DNA of 64,000 bases from Pseudomonadota bacterium (GTDB lineage Bacteria; Pseudomonadota; Gammaproteobacteria; Steroidobacterales; Steroidobacteraceae), in contig CAUJIK010000015.1 in NCBI GenBank assembly GCA_963205255.1, positions 1 through 64,000 of the forward strand, written 5' to 3'. This document shows positions 9,970-18,791 of this stretch, one piece after another. The first letter of the stretch is position 1. The number at the start of each line of letters is the position of its first letter. The notes below the pieces were generated by a model. The model was given only the letters and a program-made list of their open reading frames with translations. It did no database searches and was not told the DNA's origin. A program made the translations under genes and the position numbers.

Positions 9970-11124
9970 ATGGATCGCGAACAAGCCATCAAGCTGATGC
10001 AGGATCTGCTGCGTCGCGTCGTGGAGCGCTCGGCTTCGGACCTTTTCATCACCGCCGGCTTTCCACCGGCCGTGAAGGTCGACGGCGAGATCCGCCCGCA
10101 GACCGAACGCGCGCTCAGCGGCGAGCAGTCCGCGGTGCTGGTGCGCTCCATCATGAACGACCGGCAGTCGAAGGAATTCGACGCCACCAAGGAATGCAAT
10201 TTCGCGATCGCGCCGCCAGGGATAGGCCGCTTCCGCGTCAGCGCCTTCCAGCAGCAGGGGCAGGTGGGCTGCGTGATCCGCCTCATCAACCCGACGATTC
10301 CCACCTTCGAGGATCTGGACCTGCCGCCCATCCTCAAGGAAGTGGTGCTGTCCAAGCGCGGTCTTACCATCATCGTCGGCGGCACCGGCTCGGGCAAATC
10401 CACCACGCTTGCCGCGATGGTGGGCTACCGCAACGAGAAGACCCGCGGCCACATCATCACCATCGAGGATCCGGTCGAATATATCCACCCGCACAAGGGT
10501 TGCGTGATCACGCACCGAGAAGTGGGCGTGGATACCGACAACTGGCACAACGCGCTGAAGAACACGCTGCGTCAGGCGCCGGACGTGATCCTCATCGGCG
10601 AGATCCGCGACCGAGAGACCATGGAATACGGTATCCAGTTCGCCGAGACCGGCCACCTGGTGCTTGCGACGCTGCACGCCAACAGCTCCAACCAGGCACT
10701 GGATCGCATCATCAACTTCTTCCCCGAGGAGAAGCGCGAGCAGCTGCTGATGGATCTGTCGCTGAACATCCGCGGCCTGATCTCGCAGCGCCTGGTGCCG
10801 CGCGAGGGCGGAAAGGGCCGCATCGCGGCCACCGAGATCATGCTCAATTCGCCGCTGATCCAGGACCTCATCTTCAAGGGCGAGGTGCACAAGATCAAGG
10901 AAGTCATGGCGCGCTCCACGCGCATCGGCATGAAGACCTTCGATCAATGCCTGTTCGAGCTCTACGAAGGTGGGTTCATCTCCTACGATGACGCCATCCG
11001 CAACGCGGACTCGAAGAACGAACTGCGCCTGCGCGTGAAGCTGGAAAGCAAGCGCGATTCCCGGCCGGCCGACGATGCCGGCGGCCTGTCGCTGATGGAT
11101 GAAGAAGAGGGCAGAAGCCTGTGA
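9970..11124 (+). CDS. pilU: PilT/PilU family type IV pilus ATPase PilU
   Basis: 'SASDLFITAGFPPAVKVDGEIRP', 'GGTGSGKSTTLAAMVGYRN', 'GEIRDRETMEYGIQFAETGHLVLATLHANSSNQALDRIINFFP'. Confidence 0.92.
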   Translation: MDREQAIKLMQDLLRRVVERSASDLFITAGFPPAVKVDGEIRPQTERALSGEQSAVLVRSIMNDRQSKEFDATKECNFAIAPPGIGRFRVSAFQQQGQVGCVIRLINPTIPTFEDLDLPPILKEVVLSKRGLTIIVGGTGSGKSTTLAAMVGYRNEKTRGHIITIEDPVEYIHPHKGCVITHREVGVDTDNWHNALKNTLRQAPDVILIGEIRDRETMEYGIQFAETGHLVLATLHANSSNQALDRIINFFPEEKREQLLMDLSLNIRGLISQRLVPREGGKGRIAATEIMLNSPLIQDLIFKGEVHKIKEVMARSTRIGMKTFDQCLFELYEGGFISYDDAIRNADSKNELRLRVKLESKRDSRPADDAGGLSLMDEEEGRSL

Positions 11125-12233
11125 ACAGCCCGATGGAAGAGACCGACGATTTCAAGGCCGACGCCGCAACGTCCGGTTTCAAGATCCGGCCATTGTTCAA
11201 GCTCATGGTCGAGCGCAAGGCCTCGGACCTGTTCTTCACCTCCAACGCCCCGATCAAGATCAAGATCGAAGGCCAGATCCACTCGATCAACAAGCAGGTG
11301 CTCACGCCCGAATACGTGCGCGCCGCCGCCTTCGGGCTCATGACGCCGGAGCAGATCGAATATTTCCAGCGCGAGCTGGAGATCGACTTCGCGCTGTCCG
11401 AGCCGGGACTGGGCCGTTTCCGCGTCGCGATCTTCTACCAGCGCGGCTATCCGGCCATGGTGATGCGCTACATCACCGCCGACATGCCGCGCCTGGACCA
11501 GCTCGGCGTGCCCGAGGTGCTCACCGACCTCGCGCGCCACAAGCGCGGCCTGATCCTCATGGTCGGCGCCACCGGCAGTGGCAAGTCCACCTCGCTCGCA
11601 GCGATGATCAACTACCGCAACGAGCATTTCTCGGATCACATCGTCACCATCGAGGATCCGATCGAATTCCTGCATACCAACAAGCGCTCCATCGTCAACC
11701 AGCGCGAAGTGGGGCTCGACACCAAGACCTACGCCCGCGCCCTGCGCGGCGTGATGCGCGCGGCGCCCGATGTCATCCTCATCGGCGAGATCCGCGACCG
11801 CGAAAGCATGGAGGCGGCCATCAACCTCTCCGGCACCGGCCATCTGGTGCTGGCGACGCTGCATGCGAACAACTGCGCCGAGACCATGGACCGCATCATC
11901 AACATGTTCCCGCATGAGCAGCACCCGCAGGTGCTGCTGGACATGTCGCAGTACCTGCGCGCCATCCTCGGCCAGCGCCTGGTGCCCGGCGTGGACGGCC
12001 GGCGCGTGGCGGCGGTGGAGATCATGATCAACACGCCGCACATCTCCGAGCTGATCCGCAAGGGCGACGTGGGCTCCATCAAGGAATCGATCCGCAACAG
12101 CGGCGAGAAGGGCATCCAGAGTTTCGATGCCGCGCTGGTGTCGCTCTACAAGGCCGGCCGCATCAGTCTGGAAGATGCGCTCGCCAATGCCGATTCGCGC
12201 ACGAATCTCGAGGCGACGATCAACTTCGGCTAG
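11121..12233 (+). CDS. Third tandem PilT/PilU family ATPase paralogue
   Basis: GTG start overlapping the pilU stop; 'GATGSGKSTSLAAMINYRN', 'GEIRDRESMEAAINLSGTGHLVLATLHANNCAETMDRIINMFP'. Confidence 0.9.
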   Translation: MNSPMEETDDFKADAATSGFKIRPLFKLMVERKASDLFFTSNAPIKIKIEGQIHSINKQVLTPEYVRAAAFGLMTPEQIEYFQRELEIDFALSEPGLGRFRVAIFYQRGYPAMVMRYITADMPRLDQLGVPEVLTDLARHKRGLILMVGATGSGKSTSLAAMINYRNEHFSDHIVTIEDPIEFLHTNKRSIVNQREVGLDTKTYARALRGVMRAAPDVILIGEIRDRESMEAAINLSGTGHLVLATLHANNCAETMDRIINMFPHEQHPQVLLDMSQYLRAILGQRLVPGVDGRRVAAVEIMINTPHISELIRKGDVGSIKESIRNSGEKGIQSFDAALVSLYKAGRISLEDALANADSRTNLEATINFG

Positions 12234-13525
12234 CGCCTGGCGTCGTCGTGCGCATCGTCGTGATGCGGCGCGTCCCACAGCACATGCGCATCGAGCAGCA
12301 CGCGCGCATGCGCGCGCAGCGCGGCCACCCGGGAAGATTCGGCCAGCTGCTGGGTTTCCAGCGCCGCGCGCCGCGAGTTGAACAGCGTGGTGCTGTCGAA
12401 TTCCCCAAGCGTGTAGCCGCGCGCCACGGCGTCGGCGGTTTCCTGTGCTTGCCGCAACGCGGCGGAAAGTTCCTGCCAGGCCTGCTGGCTCAGCCGCGCT
12501 TCGTGCACGGCCACGCGCGCCGCGGATTCGACGGCCAGCCGCGTTCCGGTGGCGGTGCTGGCCGCGGCGCGCGCCTGGCTGCGGCTCAGCGCCGCGCTGG
12601 CTGATCGGGCGCTTCCGCCCAGTGGCAGCGACATCCGCAGGCCGACGACCTTGCGGTTGCCATCCAGGTTGTCGCTGTACATCAGTCCGATGGTCGGGTC
12701 GGCAAGGCGCTCGCGCCCGGCCCGCTCGGCGGCAAGGCTCGCGGCGGCGGCGCGGGTGTCAGCCAGGGTGGTCTCGTGGTTGGCATCGATGATGCGCTCG
12801 ATCCACACCTCATCGTCTTCCGGCAGCCCGGCGGGCTCCGCAAGCTGTGCGGGCGCGGCGCTGGCCAGATGCGGGAACTCGCGTGTCAGCGCCTCTCTGG
12901 CCTGCATGGTCTGCCGCGCCGCTTCGCCGCGCATGGCCTGCAGACGCCGGGTCTCCGTCATGGCCAGCTGCAATTCCAGGCGCGCCGCATCGCCCGCCTC
13001 CACGCGCCGCTGCACCACCTGCTGCTGCGCGGTGAGCAGCGCCAGCTGGTCGTCCAGCAGGCGCAGCGCCTTCTCGGCGTCGAGCCAGCCGAACCACAGA
13101 TCCAGCAGTGTGCGGCTGGCCTCGTGCCAGTTGTCCAGATAGGCCAGCTCTCCGATCTCGCGCGCCTGTGCGCCGATGCGCCGGTCGAGCGAGGTTTTCC
13201 ACGGCCAGCGCACGCCGCGCTGCAGTCCGTATTCCTGTTCGGTGTACGGGATGCCGGCTGGGTCGGTGCGCCGCTGGCTCAGCGCGGAGACTTCCCACTC
13301 ATGCGTGCCGGCGCGCAGCTGGCGCTCCAGCGCCTGGCCCTCGGGGATGGATTCATGGGCGGCCTGCAATCGCGGCGCCTGCTCCAGTGCCTGCCGCACT
13401 TCGGCTTCCGGCGGCAGCGAAAGCGGCGGCGACGCGGCGGCCAGGACTGTCGGCAGCGCGAGCATGGCCCATGTGCACAGGGCTCTCACGCCAGCCTCCC
13501 GAAGCCGTTGACCGGTGTGCTCCAC
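12230..13525 (-). CDS. TolC family outer membrane efflux protein
   Basis: Signal peptide-like start, alpha-helical TolC-like repeats, start of an RND tripartite operon. Confidence 0.85.
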   Translation of the reverse strand: MEHTGQRLREAGVRALCTWAMLALPTVLAAASPPLSLPPEAEVRQALEQAPRLQAAHESIPEGQALERQLRAGTHEWEVSALSQRRTDPAGIPYTEQEYGLQRGVRWPWKTSLDRRIGAQAREIGELAYLDNWHEASRTLLDLWFGWLDAEKALRLLDDQLALLTAQQQVVQRRVEAGDAARLELQLAMTETRRLQAMRGEAARQTMQAREALTREFPHLASAAPAQLAEPAGLPEDDEVWIERIIDANHETTLADTRAAAASLAAERAGRERLADPTIGLMYSDNLDGNRKVVGLRMSLPLGGSARSASAALSRSQARAAASTATGTRLAVESAARVAVHEARLSQQAWQELSAALRQAQETADAVARGYTLGEFDSTTLFNSRRAALETQQLAESSRVAALRAHARVLLDAHVLWDAPHHDDAHDDARR

Positions 13526-13809
13526 CAGGCCACTTCGTCACTGGTTATCTGTTCGCGCAGCACGGCGAGCAGTGGTTCGCGATGTTCATCGAGCAGCGGC
13601 ACCTGCAGCACGCAGCGCCGCGCACGCCCCCGTACCTGCTCGATGCTCGAGTGCAGGCGCGTGCCCGCGCCGAAGCCCTCGGCGTCAAAGGTCGTAAGGC
13701 CGCTGACCCATTGCGGTTGCCCCTGCAGGATGTCGATCAGTTCCTCTTCGAGGTTTGCCGGGCCGCAGATGGTGAGCAGGCAATCGAAGGTTCTGGCGGC
13801 GGTCTCCAT
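13486..13809 (-). CDS. DUF3240 family protein
   Basis: 'LLTICGPANLEEELIDILQGQPQWVSGLTTFDAEGFG', 107 aa, between the TolC and RND genes. Confidence 0.75.
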   Translation of the reverse strand: METAARTFDCLLTICGPANLEEELIDILQGQPQWVSGLTTFDAEGFGAGTRLHSSIEQVRGRARRCVLQVPLLDEHREPLLAVLREQITSDEVAWWSTPVNGFGRLA

Positions 13810-16800
13810 CTACTTCTCCAGGCCGAAGCGGCGGAACAGCGCCGGCAGCAGCACCAGCGTCAGCGCGGTTGAACTGACCAGTCCGCCGATCACCACGATG
13901 GCCAGCGGCTTCTGGATCTCGGAGCCGGGGCCGGTGGCGATCAGCAGCGGCACCAGTCCGAAGGCGGCGATGCTGGCCGTCATCAGCACCGGGCGCAGGC
14001 GCCGCACCGCGCCGCCGCGCACCACCTCGTCCAGCGCCAGGCCGCGGGCGTGGAGCTGGTTGAAGTAGCTGATCATCACCAGGCCATTGAGCACGGCGAT
14101 GCCCATCAGGGCGATGAAGCCGACGGAGGCCGGCACCGAGAGATACTCGCCGGTCACCGCCAGCGCGAACACGCCGCCGACCAGCGCGAAGGGAATGTTC
14201 GCGAACACCAGCCCTGCCTGGCGCAGCGAACCCAGGGTGGCGAACAGCAGCAGGTAGATGAGCAGCAGGGCGACGGGCACCACCAGCATCAGCCGTTGCG
14301 CGGTGCGCTGCTGGTTCTCGAACTGGCCGCCCCAGGTGAGGCGGTAACCGCTGGGCAGCTCGATCTTCTCGCCGATGCGCGCCCTGGCTTCCTCGACGAA
14401 GCCCACCAGATCGCGGTCGCGCACATTGGCGCGCACCACCGTCATGCGCGTGCCGTTCTCGCGGTCCACCCGCACGGGGCCCGTGGTGCGTTCGAGGCGG
14501 GCCAGCCCGCTCAGCGGCAGGCTGCCGCCATCGTCCGCGGGCAGCGCCAGCTGCGCGAACAGCTCCGGCTGAAGTCCGTTCTCGTTGCCTCCCTGCGGCC
14601 CGCGCAGCAGCAGCGGCGAGCGGCGCCCCTGCTCGATGACGACGCCGGCAAGACGGCCCTCCAGCAATGCGCGCAGATCGTCCTGTACATCCTCGACGCT
14701 GAGGTCGGCCCGGCCGATCGCGGTGCGGTCCAGCGCAAGCTGCAGGTATTGCACGCCGGTGTTCTGCGTGGCGGTGACGTCCTCGCTGCCCTCCAGCGCT
14801 TCCAGCTCCACGGCGATGCCCGCTGCCAGTTCGTCCAGCACCGCAAGATCAGGTCCGAAGACTTTCACCGCCAGGTCGCCGCGCACGCCGGAGATCAGTT
14901 CGGACACGCGCATCTCGATGGGCTGCGTGAAGCTGGTGGCCACGCCGGGAAAGCGGTCGGTGACTTCACGTATGCGGTCGACCACCCAGGCCTTGTCGGC
15001 CTTGCGCCACTGGTTGCGCGGCTTGAGCTTGATGAACCCGTCGGTCTCGTTGGCGCCCATCGGGTCGAGGCCCAGCTCATCCGAGCCGAGCCGGGAGACG
15101 ATGCGCTCGATCTCCGGCACTTCGGCGAGCAGCACTTCCTGCATCTGCAGGTCCATCTCGGCCGAACGCGCCAGGCTGATGGACGGCAGCTTCTCGTGCT
15201 GTATCACCACGTCGCCTTCGTCCATGGTGGGCATGAAGGACTTGCCTATCATCAGGAACAGGCCGAGCGCGACGGCAAGCGTGACGCCCGCGGCGGCAAA
15301 CACGATTTTCTCGCGTGCCAGCGACCACTGGAGCAGCCGGCGGTAGCGCTGTTCGAGGATCTGCACCATCCGCGGCGGCTGGTGCGGCGTTCCCGCCAGC
15401 AGCCACGAGGCGGCCACCGGCACCACCGTCAGCGACAGCAGCAGCGAAGCCAGCAGCGCGAACACGATGGTCAGGGCCACCGGGCTGAAGAGCTTGCCCT
15501 CCAGCCCCTGCATGCTCAGCAGCGGCAGGAACACGATCGCGATGATGGCGATGCCGGCCGTGACCGGCGTCGCGACCTCGGCGGTGGCGCGATAGATCAC
15601 GTGCAGGCGCGACTGGGGCGGGCCGCTGTGCGTCTGTGCCTGGCGCGCCTCGATGTTCTCGACCACCACCACCGCGGCATCCACCAGCAGGCCGATGGCG
15701 ATGGCGAGGCCTCCCAGGGACATCAGGTCCGCCGACAAGCCATACAGATGCATGGCGAGGAAGGTGGCGACGGCGGCCAGCGGCAATATCAGCACCACGG
15801 CCGCCGCCGCGCGCAGGTTGCCGAGGAACAGGAACAGCAGGATCACCACCAGCACGGCCGCTTCAAGCAGCGCGCGGCTGACATTGCCGATGGCGCGCTC
15901 GACCAGTTCGCCGCGATCGTAGAAGGTGCTGATGGTCATGCCCGGCGGCAGCGTGGGCTCGATCTCGGCCAGCCGCTCGCGCACCCTCTCGACCACCTGC
16001 TGCGCGTTGGCGCCACGCAGGCCCAGCACCAGTCCTTCGACGGCCTCGCCCGTGCCCTGCTGGGTCACCATGCCATATCGCGTCAGGGCTCCGATGCGCA
16101 CCTCGGCGACTTCGCCCACGCGCACCACGCTGCCGCCGCGCCCCGCGATCACAATGGCGCGCACATCATCCAGCGTGCGCAGGTCCCCGTCGGCGCGCAC
16201 CAGCCAGGTCTCTTCGTTGTCCGGCAGGCGCCCGGCGCCGTCGCTGCGGTTGTTGCTTTCCAGCGCGGCGTGCAGCTGCCCGAGAGTGATGCCGCGGGCC
16301 GCGAGCGCGATGATGTCGGGCACCACCTCGAAGCTGCGCACGAAGCCGCCCAGCGCATTGACGTCGGCGACTCCGGGCAAGCCGCGCAATTGCGGGCGGA
16401 TGGTCCAGTCCAGCGCCGTGCGCTTCTCTTCGAGGGAGTGGGGCCCCTCCAGCGTGAACATGAACATGTCCGACAGCGGCGTGGAGATCGGCGCAAGGCC
16501 GCCGGTGGCCGTGGCCGGCAGACTGTCCTGCACGCCGGCCAGGCGTTCGCTGACCTGCTGGCGCGCCCAGTAGATATCGGTGCCGTCGACGAAATCCAGT
16601 GTGATGTCGGCGATGGCGTACTTGGAGCGCGACCTCAGGATGGTCTGGCCGGGAATGCCCAGCAGCTCCTGCTCGATGGGCGCCGCGATGCGCGTCTCCA
16701 CTTCCTCGGGAGTCATGCCGGGCGCCTTCATGATCACCTTCACCTGGGTGGTGGAGATGTCGGGAAAGGCGTCGATGGACAGCGAACGCGCGGCCCATAT

Positions 16801-16881
16801 GCCGACTCCGAGCAGCAGCAGGGTCAGTACTACTACCAGCAGGCGCTGCGACAGTGAGAGGGCGACGAGACGCGAGAGCAT
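13810..16881 (-). CDS. CusA/CzcA-type heavy-metal efflux RND permease
   Basis: 'MLSRLVALSLSQRLLVVVLTLLLLGVGIWAARSLSIDAFPDISTTQVKVIMKAPGMTPEEVETRIAAPIE', 'AIAIGLLVDAAVVVVENIEARQ'; start reset from 17058 to 16881. Confidence 0.93.
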   Translation of the reverse strand: MLSRLVALSLSQRLLVVVLTLLLLGVGIWAARSLSIDAFPDISTTQVKVIMKAPGMTPEEVETRIAAPIEQELLGIPGQTILRSRSKYAIADITLDFVDGTDIYWARQQVSERLAGVQDSLPATATGGLAPISTPLSDMFMFTLEGPHSLEEKRTALDWTIRPQLRGLPGVADVNALGGFVRSFEVVPDIIALAARGITLGQLHAALESNNRSDGAGRLPDNEETWLVRADGDLRTLDDVRAIVIAGRGGSVVRVGEVAEVRIGALTRYGMVTQQGTGEAVEGLVLGLRGANAQQVVERVRERLAEIEPTLPPGMTISTFYDRGELVERAIGNVSRALLEAAVLVVILLFLFLGNLRAAAAVVLILPLAAVATFLAMHLYGLSADLMSLGGLAIAIGLLVDAAVVVVENIEARQAQTHSGPPQSRLHVIYRATAEVATPVTAGIAIIAIVFLPLLSMQGLEGKLFSPVALTIVFALLASLLLSLTVVPVAASWLLAGTPHQPPRMVQILEQRYRRLLQWSLAREKIVFAAAGVTLAVALGLFLMIGKSFMPTMDEGDVVIQHEKLPSISLARSAEMDLQMQEVLLAEVPEIERIVSRLGSDELGLDPMGANETDGFIKLKPRNQWRKADKAWVVDRIREVTDRFPGVATSFTQPIEMRVSELISGVRGDLAVKVFGPDLAVLDELAAGIAVELEALEGSEDVTATQNTGVQYLQLALDRTAIGRADLSVEDVQDDLRALLEGRLAGVVIEQGRRSPLLLRGPQGGNENGLQPELFAQLALPADDGGSLPLSGLARLERTTGPVRVDRENGTRMTVVRANVRDRDLVGFVEEARARIGEKIELPSGYRLTWGGQFENQQRTAQRLMLVVPVALLLIYLLLFATLGSLRQAGLVFANIPFALVGGVFALAVTGEYLSVPASVGFIALMGIAVLNGLVMISYFNQLHARGLALDEVVRGGAVRRLRPVLMTASIAAFGLVPLLIATGPGSEIQKPLAIVVIGGLVSSTALTLVLLPALFRRFGLEK

Positions 16882-16885
16882 GATC

Positions 16886-18034
16886 TTACTCGGCTGCGGC
16901 CCCGAGCCCGTGCCACTGGCCCTTGAGGGCGGCAAGTCCCGTGGTGGCGATTTCGTTGCCGGGCTGCAGTGCGCCGCTGATCTGCGCGCTGCCGCCGGCG
17001 CGGCGTTCGACCTGCACCTCGACGGCGCGGACGCCGCCGGGTTCGCGCAGGAACACATAGTCGCGCCCGTCCTGGCGGATCAGCGCGCTTTCGGGTACGC
17101 GCAGCAGGCCGGTCGCGTGCGCGCGCGGGCTCAATGCCGCCTCCACGTTCTGGTTGGGCGCGAGGCATTGCGCCGAGCCAGGCAGCTCCGCCCGCACGGT
17201 CACGGTCTGGCTGTGATCGTCGAGCCGCAGCGAGGTGGCGATCACCTGGCCTGGGTCCGGGCAGCCTTCCACCGTCACGCGATCGCCGCTGGATATGCGC
17301 CGCGCCTGTTCGCGCGTGGCCTGCAGCTCGAGCCACAGCCGGTCGAGCGTTGCGATCTGGTAGAGCACATCGCCGGCGTTCATGGCCTGTCCGGGCCGGG
17401 CGTCCTGGTGCAGCACGGTGCCGGCGCGGCGCGCGCGCAGGGTCAGCGACGCGGAAATATCGGTCGCGCCGCGGATGCGGTCGACGGCGCCGTCGGTGAG
17501 TCCGGCCAGGCGCAGCAGCTGCCGCTGCTCGCGCAGCCGCGCCTCGGCGTCATCCCGCTCGGCGCGGGCTTCTTCCAGGCGGTTGCGGGCGATGATGCCG
17601 TCGGCGTAGAGGCTCTCGTCGCGGGTCACGCGCGCGCGCAGCACGTCGGCGCGGGCGCGGGCGCTGACCAGCTCACGCTGCATGGCCAGCACCTCGGCGC
17701 TGTGCAGGCGCGCCAGCGGCTGCCCGGCGCGCACCGTCTCGCCCGGATTGACCAGCAGGGCCTCGACGCGTCCGGCCGCTGGTGCAAGCACCACATCCAG
17801 CGCGGTGTTGGGGATGAGGGTGCGGCCGACGAGCCGCAATGCGGCGCCTCCCGGTGTGTCCGGCGTGGCGTCGCTTGCGCTCTGCACGGGCGCGAAGGCG
17901 ACGCGCGCGGCCTGCAATTGCGCCTCGGACAGGCGCAATCCGTTCTCCGCGGCCCCGGCGGCGCCTGCGCCGGCCAGCAGCGCGAGCAGGGTGGCCATCA
18001 GGGAAATGCTGATGATGGGGCTGGAAGAGAGCAT
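16886..18034 (-). CDS. Efflux RND periplasmic adaptor (CusB/CzcB-like)
   Basis: 'GRVEALLVNPGETVRAGQPLARLHSAEVLAMQREL', 'VLHQDARPGQAMNAGDVLYQIATLDRLWLEL'. Confidence 0.9.
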   Translation of the reverse strand: MLSSSPIISISLMATLLALLAGAGAAGAAENGLRLSEAQLQAARVAFAPVQSASDATPDTPGGAALRLVGRTLIPNTALDVVLAPAAGRVEALLVNPGETVRAGQPLARLHSAEVLAMQRELVSARARADVLRARVTRDESLYADGIIARNRLEEARAERDDAEARLREQRQLLRLAGLTDGAVDRIRGATDISASLTLRARRAGTVLHQDARPGQAMNAGDVLYQIATLDRLWLELQATREQARRISSGDRVTVEGCPDPGQVIATSLRLDDHSQTVTVRAELPGSAQCLAPNQNVEAALSPRAHATGLLRVPESALIRQDGRDYVFLREPGGVRAVEVQVERRAGGSAQISGALQPGNEIATTGLAALKGQWHGLGAAAE

Positions 18035-18059
18035 AGACGGTGCAAGTTATTCGATAGGG

Positions 18060-18076
18060 CTTAAGCTTCCATTAAG
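18060..18076. promoter_or_regulatory. Candidate PmrA/QseB-type response-regulator box
   Basis: CTTAAG-N5-ATTAAG direct repeat with 11-bp period between the divergent efflux operon and the RR gene; near match to YTTAAK-N5-YTTAAK. Confidence 0.55.
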
Positions 18077-18101
18077 GAGCGGGCCTGGCCCGCTGTATGT
18101 G

Positions 18102-18791
18102 ATGGGGAAGTCGGGCGTGCGTGTATTGCTGGTCGAGGATGATGCGCAGCTGGGGCAGGCCCTGAAGACCGGCCTCGCGCAGCGCGGCCATGGGGTGGAC
18201 TGGGTGCGGGACGGCGTTGCGGCCGAGCTTGCGGCGCGCGCCGGGCACTACGAGGCGCTGCTGCTGGACATCGGCCTGCCGCGCCAGGATGGTCTGGTCG
18301 TGCTGCGGCGGCTGCGCGCGGCGGGCTTCGAGGCTCCTATCCTCATGGTGACCGCGCGTGACGAGATCGGCGATCGCGTGCAGGGTCTGGACAGCGGCGC
18401 CGACGATTTCATCGTCAAGCCGGTCGATCTGGATGAGCTGGCCGCGCGGCTGCGCGCCGCGCATCGCCGCTCGATGGGCCGATCGCAGTCGCTGCTGATT
18501 CACGGTGAGCTGCGCGTCGATCCGGCCGCGCGGCAGACGACCCTGGGCGGGCGCGGCATCACGCTCACGGCGCGTGAGTTCACGTTGCTGCAATACCTGC
18601 TGGAGCACGCCGGCCAGGTGCGCTCCCGGCATCAGTTGCAGGAATCGCTCTATGGCTGGGGAGACGAGATCGAGAGCAATGCCATCGAAGTGCACATCCA
18701 CAACCTGCGGCGCAAGCTGGGGCGCGAGCTGATCCGCACCGTGCACGGACAGGGCTACGTCATCGACGCGCCGCCCGCGGAGCCGGCATGA
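18102..18791 (+). CDS. OmpR/PmrA-family response regulator
   Basis: 'VRVLLVEDDAQLGQALKTGLAQRGHGVDWVRDG', 'LLLDIGLPRQDGLVVLRRLR', C-terminal winged-helix 'LTAREFTLLQYLLEHAGQV'. Confidence 0.94.
   Translation: MGKSGVRVLLVEDDAQLGQALKTGLAQRGHGVDWVRDGVAAELAARAGHYEALLLDIGLPRQDGLVVLRRLRAAGFEAPILMVTARDEIGDRVQGLDSGADDFIVKPVDLDELAARLRAAHRRSMGRSQSLLIHGELRVDPAARQTTLGGRGITLTAREFTLLQYLLEHAGQVRSRHQLQESLYGWGDEIESNAIEVHIHNLRRKLGRELIRTVHGQGYVIDAPPAEPA

Noticed and set aside
14050-16857. 935-aa plus-strand ORF
   Set aside because: Antisense to the RND permease gene; His/Gln/Arg-rich composition typical of shadow ORFs.
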